Shown here: positions 10,013-21,818 of the stretch, piece by piece | How positions within the stretch are numbered: the stretch's first letter is position 1 | Layout: every line of letters begins with the position of its first letter | NCBI GenBank assembly: GCA_004009845.1 | Contig: RMBW01000167.1 | Location: 1-42,555, forward strand | Direction of reading: 5' to 3' | Length of the DNA: 42,555 nt | DNA from: Davidsoniella eucalypti | Taxonomy: Eukaryota; Ascomycota; Sordariomycetes; Microascales; Ceratocystidaceae | Made by a program: the position numbers and the translations under genes | The notes under the pieces: model-generated | The model's database searches: none | Told to the model about the DNA's origin: nothing | The model's input: only the letters and a program-made list of their open reading frames with translations

Positions 10013-12140
10013 ATGTCTGACGCTACTGCTCCCGCCGCCGATCCGGCCGTGGCCGAGGCCACGGCGGCTGTTGCGAAGCTGTTCCTGGACGAAGAAACCG
10101 GCGAGATGATATCCAAGAACGAGCTGAAGAAGCGCACCCAGAAGCGCGCCAAGAAGGCCGCCGCTGCCCAGCACAAGGCCAAGGCTGAGTCTGAGATGAA
10201 GCCCGAGACAGATAAGCCCAAGGCTCCCAAGAAGGAGGCCGAAGCTGAGACTCCCCTAGACCCCGATGCCATGTTCAAGCAGGGCTTCCTGGCTGATGTT
10301 TTCAATATCCGGCCTATGAAGCCTGTGTTGACTCGTTTCCCCCCAGAGCCTAACGGCTATCTGCATCTGGGTCACGCCAAGGCCATCGCTATCAACTTTG
10401 GCTTTGCCCGTTACCACGGCGGTTCTACTGTAAGCTGCTATCTTATACCAAAGTTACGAGAGTTACATCATGCTAACATGCGTTCTAGATTCTTCGGTAT
10501 GTTATTCTAACATGTGACACAAACTGAGTACCATGTAGATCCCCACACTAACCACTACATAGCTTTGACGATACCAACCCCGATGCCGAGGAGGAGAAGT
10601 ACTTCACTGCCATTGAAGACACCATCGCATGGCTAGGTAAGACGGCTTTCTCAATCCTATATGCTAAACTACTCCTAATCACTGTTACCCCATAGGTTTC
10701 AAGCCTTCCGGTGTCACATACTCTAGTGACAACTTCCAGAAGCTATACGACCTCGCCGAGAAGCTGATTGACATCGGCAAGGCCTACGTGTGCCACTGCG
10801 ATGCTGCTTCTATCAAGATCCAGCGTGGCGGTGAAAACGGCCAGATCCCGCGTACGCGCTGCGAACACGCCGAGACCGACAAGGCCACCAACCTAGCCAA
10901 GTTCCGTGACATGCGCGATGGCAAGTACGCGCCCCAGACCGCCTTCCTACGCATGAAGCAAGACATCACCAGCAACAACCCTCAAATGTGGGATCTTGCC
11001 GCCTACCGTATCCCCAAGAACCAGACTCACCACGTGCGCACTGGCAACGCCTGGAAAATCTACCCCACATACGACTTCACTCACTGCCTGTGCGACAGCT
11101 TCGAGAACATCACTCACTCTCTTTGCACTACCGAGTTCGTTCTCTCGCGCGAGAGTTACGAGTGGCTCAACACGTCATTGGGTGTGTACGAGCCCATGCA
11201 GCGCGAGTATGGAAGACTTAATGTCGCCGGTACAGTCATGAGCAAGCGTGCCCTTCGTACGTTAGTCGAGCAGGGCTACGTGCGCGGTTGGGATGACCCG
11301 CGTCTATACACCTTGATTGCTATTCGCCGCCGTGGTATTCCTCCCGGTGCCATCTTGTCATTTATTAACGAGCTTGGTGTCACCACCGCCAAGAGTGTGA
11401 TCCAGATCGCCCGCTTTGAACAGGCCGTCCGGAAGTATCTCGAGGCCACTGTTCCTCGTCTAATGCTGGTTCTCGACCCCGTGCCACTCGTCATTGAGGA
11501 CATCGGCGAGCACGAGAACACTGAGCTTGATATGGCCTTCTCCCCCAAGGTCCCCACCATGGGCTCGCACAAGGTCGTCATCAGCAAGACCGTGTACATT
11601 GACCGCAGTGACTTCCGTGAAGAAGACAGCAAGGGCTACTTCCGCCTGGCACCCAACAAGAGTGTTGGTCTTTTGCAACTGCCCTTCCCCGTCAAAGCTG
11701 TTTCCTACACCAAGGACGAGGCCTCTGGCAAGGTCACCGAGATTCGCGCCGTTTTCGACCGTGACGGCAAGAAGCCCAAGACCTACATCCAGTGGGTTGG
11801 CACTGGTGCTCACCCTGCCGAGGTTCGCCAGTACAAGCAGCTATTCAAGAGCGATGATCCCATGACCCTGAAGGAGGGTTACCTGAGCGACATCAACCCC
11901 GATAGTGAGACTGTCTGGCCCGATGCTCTGATCGAGTCCGGCATTGAAGAGGTCAAGAAGCGCGCTCCTTGGCCAGCAACGGAGGGTGAGAAGAAGACGG
12001 ATGACAATGCTGAGCCTGCGCCTGAGACAGTTCGTTTCCAGGGTATGCGTGTGGCGTACTTTGCACTGGATAGGGACTCTACTAAGGAGAAGTACGTGTT
12101 CAACCAGATTGTTTCTCTGAAGGAGGACTCTGGTAAATAA
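10013..12140 (+). CDS. gln4: Glutaminyl-tRNA synthetase, cytosolic
   Basis: A class I aminoacyl-tRNA synthetase that charges tRNA-Gln. Exons are 10013..10429, 10489..10496, 10563..10636 and 10696..12140, giving 647 aa. Exon 2 is a microexon of 8 nt; without it 'GGSTILRFDDTNP' cannot be read. Its flanking introns both have CTAAC branch sites. The start is the first ATG in frame (GCCATGTCT). Residues 1-100 are a lysine-rich appended region, shorter than the yeast N-terminal domain. The HIGH-type motif is HLGH (118-121) in 'RFPPEPNGYLHLGH', and the KMSKS-type motif is MSKR (348-351). The C-terminal half is the beta-barrel anticodon-binding region. 'PPEPNGYLHLGHAKAI' and the C-terminal barrel favour GlnRS over the related GluRS. 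The gene is convergent with coa5. Confidence 0.95.
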
Positions 12141-12537
12141 GGAATAAAGTAGAAGACACAAAAACAAAAGACATCGTTACTGAGGAGAGAAGGTCAGTCC
12201 GTGTTAGGGTTACCAAGGAGGGTTAACATTCATTGCTACCGTCATGATTATCATAAATTTATAGACATATGTATATACATAAAGACGTAAAATGATAAAT
12301 AAATATATACATCAAATCTATTCTGTGATGTGTAACGGGTAAACCAACAGAGGTGATGATAGTGACATTTAAACAATTAACTGGTAATAATACAGGTCTG
12401 ACCAATCAGCAACTGGCTGATGAATGTGTCGTAACAATGATGGGCTTGAGCTTGAAACCTGATACTCGAATGGTGGAAAATAGCCTGAGCCAATATCCTT
12501 TCCTTTAATGATCAAGAGAAGAAGGGTCGATGGCTCT
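12141..12537. other. Convergent intergenic region
   Basis: These 0.4 kb lie between the stops of GlnRS and coa5. The DNA is AT-rich, with TATATACATA-type runs near 12260-12310 that suit 3'-end formation. No gene is seen. Confidence 0.5.
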
Positions 12538-13059
12538 TTACTTCTTGGTTAGCTTTTCCTGATCAGCCGCCTCCTTGGCCTGCTGCATGCTCCGTTGTTC
12601 CGCAGCATACTTTTCGATTTCGACATCACGCCAATCCTTTTCCTCCGGCTCATTGCCATCAGTGACCCGAGCGCCGGTGGCAAAAGCCGGGGCACCGGCA
12701 TACAACTGATAACCTTTCCCTTGATCGGCCTCCTGCATATGCTGATAGCTGACGGGGGTGTTTCCGCGGAAGCGCTTGCGCATATCGACTAGGCCGCGGC
12801 GGCATTCGCCGAACCCGCGCTTGAGTTGGAGACAGGCGGGCGGGAGAGTGTCGACTAGAGGCTCGCGGAGACAGGCGGCCGCCGTGTTTCGTTGGACCAT
12901 GACGCAGTCGGATTGCTGGAGGCAAGCGGCGAGAGCGTCGCCTGTTGCAAGCGCAAGCCAAAAAAAAAGGACAGCATGGATTAGTCTTGTGTGATGGAGA
13001 GTTGGCACTTTGGAATAGTACGCTGAAAACTTACGTAATTCTCTACATGAATTTGGCAT
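12538..13059 (-). CDS. coa5: Cytochrome c oxidase assembly factor, Pet191/Coa5 family
   Basis: Exons 13059..13035 (25 nt) and 12941..12538 give 142 aa. The intron is GTAAGT...CAG, 93 nt. The start MPNSCREL and the cysteine spacing are diagnostic. The first pair is CX9C (C-RELRDALAA-C), the next pair CX10C (C-VMVQRNTAAA-C), and the last CX9C (C-LQLKRGFGE-C). It is followed by 'DMRKRFRGN', close to the conserved end of Pet191. Members are small twin-CX9C proteins of the mitochondrial intermembrane space, imported by Mia40, and needed for cytochrome oxidase assembly. The C-terminal half (about 75 aa after 'RFRGN', ending in charged, Glu/Gln/Lys-rich helix) is longer than in yeast. This extension is common in filamentous fungi as I recall, but I cannot verify it here. 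Confidence 0.9.
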   Translation of the reverse strand: MPNSCRELRKFSAYYSKVPTLHHTRLIHAVLFFWLALATGDALAACLQQSDCVMVQRNTAAACLREPLVDTLPPACLQLKRGFGECRRGLVDMRKRFRGNTPVSYQHMQEADQGKGYQLYAGAPAFATGARVTDGNEPEEKDWRDVEIEKYAAEQRSMQQAKEAADQEKLTKK

Positions 13060-14717
13060 TTTGTGTTAGATTTTGAAGTAATAAGGTGTGGTACATAGAC
13101 CAAGTTCAATATGGCCATCATGTAAGTTGTCATGAGATTTCATCGATATCGTCCTAGTAAGTTGAGCGGCTAAACCGCGGCTAGAGTATTCACAGTAAGC
13201 AACTACCACCAAACTCGGATGCAAAAAGCGATTTCTTGAAATAGTGGAGATGCATGTCCTCTGTTGGGTTAAGATGATTAGTCATGAACTGTTGACTATA
13301 TTATTTCTTTTGGATCGGAGCAAAGCTTATGCCAACTTGAGGTGTAGACTGAAAAGGCAGCTTACGATTATGTCGAGACAAATAGTAAAGATGATTTTGT
13401 TTGGGGTAAGGTAAGTAGAGGCTTTCAAACACAGGTAGTTAGGATTTCCGTGAGTACGTGTATCTTTTTCTCTTTTAGTTTTTTTTGTTATAAGAACTTG
13501 TCCTGGTATCGGTGCTTCTACTTACAGATAATATACATGGTGGCATTCAATATGAGACAAGATCTTTGTGTATTGCGATGAAATTGACACCGCTTTCATG
13601 GATCGCCGCTTCGATCTTTTTGCAAGACAACACTGGCATGTTGCTCTCGTAGAGCCACTCCCATCGATGTATCAATCACACATTCCCTCTACTCCACTCA
13701 TGAATGCAGATATCGACCCATAAGACTGGCTGGATGGAGATATTGCTCGAGAGGACCTTTAAGAATTATTGGACTAGCTACCGCGCTGATAAACAGAGGC
13801 AGGCCGTCCCACACCAGTAGCCTGTTTTCTCTGTGTTGTCTCTAATAGCCGCCTGTTGGTAGAACCATTCCTTTAAGTTGTCTGTGTTCCCTGTCACCTG
13901 TAAGCCCCGCTATAGACATTGAGTGCTCTTATGTAGTTGGTAGTGCATCGGCTCACTCGTTGTCGCCAATTCTCTTGTGCCCCGGGGTCCAGATGCAATC
14001 TTTCAATGTCTAAAATATTTCCTCCTGGGAGCATCCTGCCTCGTGGAATGATCCATTTATTACCGCAGCTCTGTATATAGCATAGATACATATAAGTTAT
14101 GAAATCAGTCCCTGGCAGCTGGCGACACCTGCCGTCATTCTACACTGACGTCAAGGGGCGGAATTCGCATTTGGACAATAATCAAAACAATAAAAAGCTT
14201 CTTTCAAAATCCGAATGATTACCTAATTCTAGAAACCATGATGTAAACTTGACGATATTGTGCCGCTACAATTCTTTATATTTGAGCCAAGCCCTCTCCC
14301 ATGCTTTGCCAACTTTAACTGCTTTTTACATTGTACAAAACAAAGCCTAGGCCGCATCAAACTTTACGGGAAAAGAACTCGGAAAAGAAAAACAAAAGAG
14401 CCTGTTTGTTCTACTACTGTTTCGACCCTTGTTCACGCTTATTTCCAGCGCAAAGGAACAAGCAAATCTCATTTTCACAAGCCTCCAGTCTTCAAGAGCC
14501 GCCGAGACTTGTCTCAACTGGTTTCTCCTTCTTATTCTTCATTTCTTGTTCCGTAGATATTCTTCTCCATTCTTACTTTTGCATCTTCTTCTAGTCTCTC
14601 TTTCAATCTCTTGTCTTTCCAACTACTACACTCCTTACTATATTCCCTTTTCTTTTTTTATCTACGTCTATTTCTACTGTCGCAGCCTGCAACGAATACC
14701 GTCAAATCGCCAGTGAA
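13060..14717. other. Divergent intergenic region, coa5/lipase
   Basis: No gene is seen in these 1.65 kb. From about 14520 to 14690 the plus strand is strongly pyrimidine-rich (CTTCTT-type), a common feature of fungal core promoters and leaders. It ends 28 nt before the lipase ATG. Confidence 0.5.
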
Positions 14718-16474
14718 ATGGCGCTTCCATTCGTCGGACGGCTGAACCCGTAAGTCACCGTCTCTTTCTCGACTATATCAAGACAATGCAGATGCAGCAA
14801 AATAAACAGGGCGTCTTTTAGCTGACATAATCATCTGGCGTCGTATAGGACTGAATACTTCGCGCTACTCGCCTCGTTTGCGTTTGTCGGGTTTGAATCG
14901 CTCATCCGCGTTCTGACGCTTGCCTTACGTTAGTATAACCATATATTTAATCCCTCCTTTTTTGTGGCTGTATTTCTGAAGCTTGGCACATATTTGCATG
15001 TGATCGAACCAAACTTTCAGCGTGACGAGATCCTTGAACTCTGTTCTAACTCGACCAATCTACAGCAAATTCGCTGCTGTCATTCTTCTATGCCGTATCG
15101 CGCCGGATCTTCTTGCGCTACAACGCTGCGCCGACCTCGACTTCTTCCTATTCTTCTTCAGCATCGGACTCCGAGTTCCCGCGCCTTGTTCTATCTGATC
15201 ACGACTCGCCTTCGACGTCATTGCATCCCACCGCCGTTCGTAACGCGACCGACTTTGTCGACCTTTGCCGTCTCCACGATTACAAAGCCGAAGAGCACGT
15301 TGTACAGACCAAGGACGGCTACCTCCTAGGCCTACATCGCCTTGCCTGGAAACAGTCCGAGAAAGGCCGCCTGGTCAACGACGGTCCCGACAGTATCCAG
15401 AAGCGCGTAATCTACCTCCACCATGGCCTACTCATGAACAGCGAAGTCTGGGTCTGTCAAACTGACACGCGCCGCTCACTTGTGTTCCAGCTGGTCGAGC
15501 GTGGGTTTGATGTGTGGCTTGGGAACAACCGCGGCAACAAGTACTCCAAGAAGGCCATCAACCGGTCGCCAGCCAACGCCGACTTCTGGAACTTCAGCAT
15601 CGACGAGTTCGCCTTCCACGATATCCCCGACAGCATCGCCTATGTCCTCGGCGTCACTTCGCAGCCCAGTCTCTCGTACATTGGCTTTTCACAGGGCACT
15701 GCGCAAGCCTTTGCGGCCCTGTCTATCCACCCGCAACTCAACAAGCAAATCAACGTCTTCATTGCTCTAGCGCCTGCCATGTCTCCCGCCGGTCTATCGA
15801 ACGGTATCGTCGATGCGCTTGCAAAGGCCTCGCCACAGGTTCTCTTCCTACTCTTTGGCCGCCGCTCGATCCTCGGCTCAGCTACACTTTGGCAGAGCAT
15901 TCTATATCCGCCCATCTTTGTCCGCCTAGTAGATTCTGGCATGCGTTTCTTGTTCAACTGGCAGACACGCAACATAACCCCAGCACAGAAACTCGCGGCT
16001 TATCCGCATCTGTACTCCTTTACCAGCACCAAGTCTGTTGTCCATTGGTTCCAGATCATTCGCAACAAGACCTTCCAGATGTTCGACGATGATGTCGTGG
16101 CGTCCAAGTTCTCGCGTGTTGCTCGGTATCCGACGCGCAATATCAAGACGCCCATTGCCTTGGTATATGGCGGCTCCGATTCTCTAGTTGATATCCGCGT
16201 TATGTTGCGTGAGTTACCACCTACGACCATTGCGACCGAAGTACCACACTACGAGCACTTGGATTTCCTCTGGGCCGACGATGTAGACGCTCAAGTCTTC
16301 TCCCACGTCTACGATGCTCTCGATAGCTTCACTAGTCCGGGTGCTGTTGGTGATGGTGAATATCAACGTTATCGTCGGGCACGACAAGCCAGTCTTTCAC
16401 GTGCTAGTGAAATGAGGGATCATGCCAATTCCAAGTCTTTGGATGTTAAGCATGCTCTAACTAACGGCCATTAA
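14718..16474 (+). CDS. Steryl ester hydrolase / acid-lipase family (Tgl1/Yeh type)
   Basis: Exons 14718..14749, 14849..14928 and 15066..16474 encode 506 aa. Donors are GTAAGT and GTTAGT. The N-terminus has one or two hydrophobic segments (about 13-50) that would anchor it in the lipid droplet or ER membrane. An alpha/beta-hydrolase of the acid-lipase family follows: 'EEHVVQTKDGYLLGLHRL', 'HHGLLMNSEVWV', 'DVWLGNNRGNKYSKK', the nucleophile elbow GFSQG with Ser246, the acid in 'YGGSDSLVD' (about Asp409) and the base in 'HYEHLDFLWADD' (about His435). All three catalytic residues are present. Yeast relatives (Tgl1, Yeh1, Yeh2) hydrolyse steryl esters; which paralogue this matches cannot be decided. 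The C-terminal tail after about 450 is polar and probably disordered. Confidence 0.88.
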
Positions 16475-16723
16475 ATGTCCGTGATACTTGATTTTTTTAG
16501 GTTTTTTTTAAGGCGCTACGTAATAATATACATATAATTTACTTTTATACACTTTTTTTCTGTCAAATTTTAGTCTTTATCTATACCCTATAGCGAATAT
16601 ATTTATTATTTATCAGGCCAATACAATCGACCTTGCCTTTTTTTTAATATTTTTTTGATATTTTTTGCAATAGACGTCATATCTTCATGTATAGTAGATA
16701 GTTAGTTACCTTACATACGTTGC

Positions 16724-19700
16724 TTACTTCTTCTTACCCTTTCCTCCCTTTCCTTGGCCTTTACCACCACCCCCTCCTCCGCCTGATGAACTACCTGCTA
16801 AGCCACCTGAAAGCATCACACGCACCTTGCTAACCGGAACAACATTGACGACTTCCTCTGCCTTTAGACTCTTGAGCAGCTCGGCTTCCCGCGGCCACAC
16901 TCGTTCGGTATCCTGAGACTTGTCATCCAGGGCGCCTTTGGCATTAGACGCGTTCCGCCAACGCTCTAGAATCTCTTTGATTGCTTTACCCTTCTTCACT
17001 GCACCTGACTGCAGCTTCACCTTGTACTTGGTACGGGTGAGCGCTGGCCAAGGAGCTGCCACCGGCACAGCCTCCAGAATCTCGTCACCGGGCGCTGGTG
17101 TTCCGACAAGGCTTTCTAGGGCTTCCGCAAAGTCCTGCTCCGTCTTATCCTCGTCATCGTCGCCGTCGCCGGGGCTGGCATCGAGTTCCTGTTTACGGCG
17201 TGCTTCGTGTGCAGCTGTATCGCGCCGATATTTCTCGTGTTGTGCCCGACGACGGGCTCTCGCGGCTTCTGCAGCCGCAGCCGCTTCGGCTTTGGCACGA
17301 AGTTCAGCCTCGGCCTTTTGACGGCTGGCTGTGGCTCCTAGAAGTTCGGCTGCTGCTGCGCGATCTTCTTCGTCTTGGTGGCGATACTTGGTAGCAATCT
17401 TCTTGAGCTTGGATTTGTGGCCGCGTTTAAGAGGGGCCTTTTTGTCTGGTCCGGCTATCGTAGATGCAGCATAGGTAGATGGCGCAGCAGACGCAATAGC
17501 TGACGTACTATCTTCAACTTGGCCATCAGCTCCTGATTCCTCAATAGTTGCTTCTTCTACCTTTTGTGTCAGTTCTTCGGTTTGTTTCTCGGTGTCTTCG
17601 TCAACAATCTTAGCAGTCGAAGATGAAGATAGCGGGTTAACCTTCTTAGCTGGCTGTTCTTCATCTGCTTCGTCGTCTTCACCCTCGTTGTCAGAGACAG
17701 GTGCTGCTTCTTGTTCAACTTGATCACCGGCTTCCACATCAGCCTCGATTACTAGTTTATCGGCCTTCTTCACGCGAGTGTACACGCGATGTTTCGTTGA
17801 ATGGTTTGCCTGAGCGCTGGCTTTGCTGACTCTAAACATGATACCGAAGCCTACCAAAAGCTGTGGGGGTGGTAGGAAGTTCTTCGTCGTAGTGGCCGAG
17901 AACTGGCCAGGTGGAAGGAAATCTCCGGCAGCTGATTTCTTGGTGATACCATCAGCAGAAACCCACCACGCGCCAAAGCCAGCTTTGCTTTCCCATGCAT
18001 CTGACGAAGCAACGGCTAGTGTTCCGGCCTGTGAAAGGGTAGAAGGGGGAATTGGGGCATTAGGTGCGTTGTTCTTGATAATTACAACACAGGCGTTGTT
18101 GACATCCGCTGAAGCCCATATATCGCCCTTTTTGAGGTGCTTCTTGTACAGCATATCAGCTTGAGTGGTGTCCTTGCTTCCTAGAACAAGGTAACCGTCG
18201 GATGAGATGAACCATAGAAACTTTTCAAACCAGAATGGTACACGAATCTGGTGTAACACTGGCTTTTCCAACTTGAGATTGCGTTTGAGGTCGGCTTTGA
18301 TCTTCTCCTCGGCGTTCTTGAGAGCGATGACAGACTGTTCTGCTGTCTTTTGTTGCTTCTCGGTTGCTGTGCGCTTCTGGTCGTAATATTGCCTGGCATT
18401 ACTCCATGGGCTGATCTTCAAGCTAACATCAACTTGTAACCTCTTATCGGCTCTGTTTTCTTTCTCCTTCGCTGCCTTGGCTTTAGCTTTAGCATTAGCG
18501 GAGCTCTCGTCGAGCTCTTCCTCAGAGCTATCGGATACAGAAGATGCCGTCTCATAGCCATCTTCGCTACCATCCTCATCATCATCATTGCTTTCGCTTA
18601 GAAGTAGAGTGATTGTACTTTGCTCTAATTTCAAGGGCAGTTTGATGATTTCTGCGACAGGGTTCTTGCGCTTCTGTTCACGCTCAATAAGCTTTCCAGC
18701 ATCTACCCAATCCATCCCTTCGTCTAAGAGATCGTTGACAGCATCGACGGCTTCCTGGACACGTTCAAGGTTGGCCTCAATGGCCGCTGCTTTTCGTAGA
18801 TTGAGAGTTGCGATACTTTGGAGGCCTTCGATACGCTTAGTTTGATCTTGTCGTGCCGCTTCGAGCTTGCGTTTCGCGTTGACTTCACGTTCATTCAAGC
18901 GAGACTCCAGCTTTTGGCCTTCGATGGATGAGAAAAAGTCGTCAACTGTCTTATTGAAGCCATCGATTTTGATGATTTGTACCAATTCATTGTTGGCGAA
19001 TTTGTGAGGGAGGAAAGGATGAAAGTCGTCGTATAGGAGCACTTCTTTGACAGTCGTTTCACCACCAACTTCTAAAGACTCAATCTTGTGGACTTGTTTC
19101 TTTGCAATGATATATCCACTGGCTAACTGGGCTGAAGTGATCTCAGAGACCAGGTCTAGGGCTGAGACAAGCGCAGCATGAAGCTCTCCAAGAATAGCTT
19201 CATCCGCGATAATATCTGGTAATGAATGCTCAACATTGAACTTCGCCTCAGCCAAGGCATGTTCAACCAACATAGGCGGAAGTTCTGGGAGAGATACAGC
19301 AAGACCTTTACGAAGATCGTCACCAGGCTTTGTCTTTTTCTTTGCGGCTGTAGGTTTGCTTGAAGTTGCTGAAGCCTTGGTGATGGCTATTTCGAGAGCC
19401 ATCTTGACACGAGCCGGTGTCAATTCTGGCGTGCCGGTGAAGTTCTGTCTGTTGTCGAGGCGATATGATAGGCCAATACGCTGTGGCTCTTGGCCTTCAC
19501 CTTCAGTGACATTTCGTTGTAAGGCGAGAATCTTCAGGTCAGCATCAGTAAGAATGATGTTTCCACTCTAAAGTTCCATATCAGTATTTACAACTCCAAG
19601 CGTATCTGATCTATCCAGGATACTTACAGCGAAAAACTCCAAGAACATGCGATATTGGCCATCACTGAACTGGAACTCCAACACACGGTCAGTGCCGACC

Positions 19701-20042
19701 TGGGCCACCGAAGTCACTCTCCGAGTTTTAAGAAACTTCCGTAGTCGTGCTACAAAGGCGGATGGCTCGTGGGCCGTGGTACGCGCAAACTCAGTCACGT
19801 GGCATCGGAAGCCAGTGTCGATGACGAGCTGCTTCTTGTTATCAGGCTTGGCAAGCTTGAAGAGAAAGATCTTGGATGATAGATCGTAGATATTCGATAC
19901 ACGAAGCGATACAAGGGCCTCGTTTAGCTCGTGGGCGATGACCTAATTAGCGAGAAGGGTTTGTCAGTTAGCGATTGTATTGGTAAGCAACACTCGATAC
20001 AAGACTTGCCTTCACGTCGAGCGATGAGAATCGCTGCTTCAT
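16724..20042 (-). CDS. rqc2: Ribosome quality control protein Rqc2/Tae2 (NEMF)
   Basis: Exons 20042..20010, 19942..19628 and 19567..16724 give 1063 aa. Intron 1 starts with GCAAGT, a GC-AG intron; using the nearby GT instead would delete the conserved 'VK' of MKQRFSSLDVKVI. Rqc2 binds 60S subunits with stalled peptidyl-tRNA and, with Ltn1, adds C-terminal Ala/Thr tails. The N-terminal NFACT domain keeps Asp9 and the 'TDR' pair (Asp96-Arg97), matching yeast residues needed for tailing. Coiled coil covers about 325-400 and 510-555, with an acidic serine stretch between. The NFACT-R domain (about 560-690) begins 'FLWFISSDGY'. Its usual 'VHAD..HGA' core reads 'ASADVNNA' here. Basic/acidic linkers follow, then the NFACT-C end ('KRGHKSKLKKIATKY') and a Gly/Lys-rich tail. 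Confidence 0.93.
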
Positions 20043-20550
20043 TGTGATTGTGATTAAATGGTTTGATTTGCTACCAAGAGGAAAAGACACAACGCTGAGA
20101 TGAGAGGCTAATATTTAAAGATATACAAAGAGTCCTAAAATAATCCTAGTAGTGTCGTAACTAGTTTAGTCTACGTCAGGATATCTTGATTAATGCCTTT
20201 TTGCGGGGCATTTCGGGGTGGCGTCTATATGTCAAACCCTAGTAAGATCCAGCGTAACCCTATAGTGCTAAACCAAGGTTCACTAAAATATGTATGGGTG
20301 GATGTTTGCGCAGACAACTGACTATAAACCCTTTTCAATATGAATTATAATACAAATGTAAGATAATTCGAACTTGATACTGGTGGCATAAGATCTATCT
20401 GACTAGATGGCGAGCAAAACAGTGTTAATGATATTCATACCCGAGTTTACATTAGCTAAGCTAAAAAAGAGCTGGATATAAGTAAGTCAAATTTACTATG
20501 TCCTATGCAAGATAAGAAAGTATCTAACATGGGATCGCATTACAGCACTG

Positions 20551-20850
20551 CTGCCTCGAGATTTCCGACTTATTAACCTTAAGCGCAGGTGTCTTGGCAT
20601 TCTGGAAGTAAGGGACAATTCATCCATTTCATATGTTGCTCTGAGTTACGTCTGGGAGTCTCACGGCTCTGGCTTTCACTACAGTTGACTCCCGAGACTA
20701 AGCAGAAGATGCTCTCAAAAGACTATGAGATCCAGTCGCTCGTCTGCGCCAGGCCATGGACCTTTGCCAGCAGATTGGCTAGTTATCTTTGGATAGACAG
20801 ATTCTGTATCTTGCAGGAGAAAGATGCTTCTGCTTTACAGGATCAAAGAC
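20551..20850 (+). pseudogene. Decayed HET-domain gene fragment
   Basis: Pieces of a heterokaryon-incompatibility (HET) domain occur in the right order but in three reading frames. Frame 1 from 20551 reads LPRDFRLINLKRRC and then 'YVALSYVWE', the hallmark start of HET domains (YVALSYVWG). Frame 3 near 20677 reads 'LQLTPETKQ'. Frame 2 from 20729 reads 'RLRQAMDLCQQIG' and then a stop. Frame 3 resumes at about 20783 with 'YLWIDRFCILQEKD', the second HET hallmark. At least three shifts, stops between the pieces and no C-terminal part make it a relic. The three-frame alternation rules out a simple intron explanation. HET proteins mediate nonself recognition and regulated cell death in filamentous ascomycetes. 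Confidence 0.8.
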
Positions 20851-21647
20851 ATCAAATCGGATCTAACCATAGCGGCCGACCTTCCCAAATAGGTCAGGTG
20901 CGTCAAAGAACCCCCTGAACCGATGCATATAAGTCCTATATATGTATTGCGTGCAACATGACGATATATGAGGAAAAAAGCTTGATGAAAGATAAGCTTT
21001 TTAAGAACGATGGGAGAAATGAAAAAGCCCTCCTTGTATACAGATATAGGCATCGTGGGACATCTCGGATCTGCGGCCTAGTTTCCCGTCCAGGAAGGTC
21101 TCTGATCTAGTTTAGGTTCTGGACATACATACAAACATGTATGTAGCATCGTGCTGAGATTTATGAATAGGCACTACAAAAGGTCTAACAAACGTATAGC
21201 CAAACAGCAACGCGGAAGACAGCGTGTGGCTATATATCTGTAAGTTATGGCCTGTATTGTATAAGACGCTAGCAACAGCAAAGTACCTGACAAATCAGAA
21301 GCCAGATGTTGAGCATTAGCTACGATGAATCTGGGTAGAGTAACTCCTCAGCAGGCTATATAATGTACCTAAAGTAACAATGCTTACATTTAGAGTACGA
21401 CATGCAAGGGTTAAAATCCATGGTTATAGTTCCTGATAGGCTTTAGAGTGCGACTCTGATCCGCTGGACGGAGAAGGCTACGCAAACAAAACAAAAAAAA
21501 AGCAAAAAAGAGAGAATGGCACTGGGAGTTATGAATATTGACTGATATGACGAACGGAAGCGGACCGATAGGCATGTGGCAAGATGGATCTTTTGTAATG
21601 CCAGAGCTAGACGGACAGTGGCAATGCGAACTACGCCGTTCGCATAC

Positions 21648-21657
21648 ATATATAAAG
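21648..21657 (+). promoter_or_regulatory. TATA box of the acid phosphatase
   Basis: ATATATAAAG lies about 165 nt upstream of the phosphatase ATG. No CACGTG Pho4/NUC-1-type site was seen in the 900 nt upstream, so phosphate control is not evident from the sequence. Confidence 0.5.
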
Positions 21658-21818
21658 AGCATATGCCAAGACTACACAGACTGTTGCTTCTTCCTTGTTG
21701 TTCAGTAGGGTGAACGGCGTTTACATTTCAACTGCATATCCCTAGAGCTCAGCGCCGCTGTATCATCCTTTCCTCTCAGCACGGACTTCCGAGAATAGAA
21801 ACACAGCTCGACCTCACC

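Larger units (their letters stand above)
20043..21818. other. Intergenic region with HET relic
   Basis: AT-rich DNA lies upstream of both rqc2 (minus) and the acid phosphatase (plus). Apart from the HET-domain relic it holds an inverted repeat (AAAAAGCTT at 20975-20983 with its complement at 20994-21002) and the phosphatase TATA. No intact gene is seen. Confidence 0.5.
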
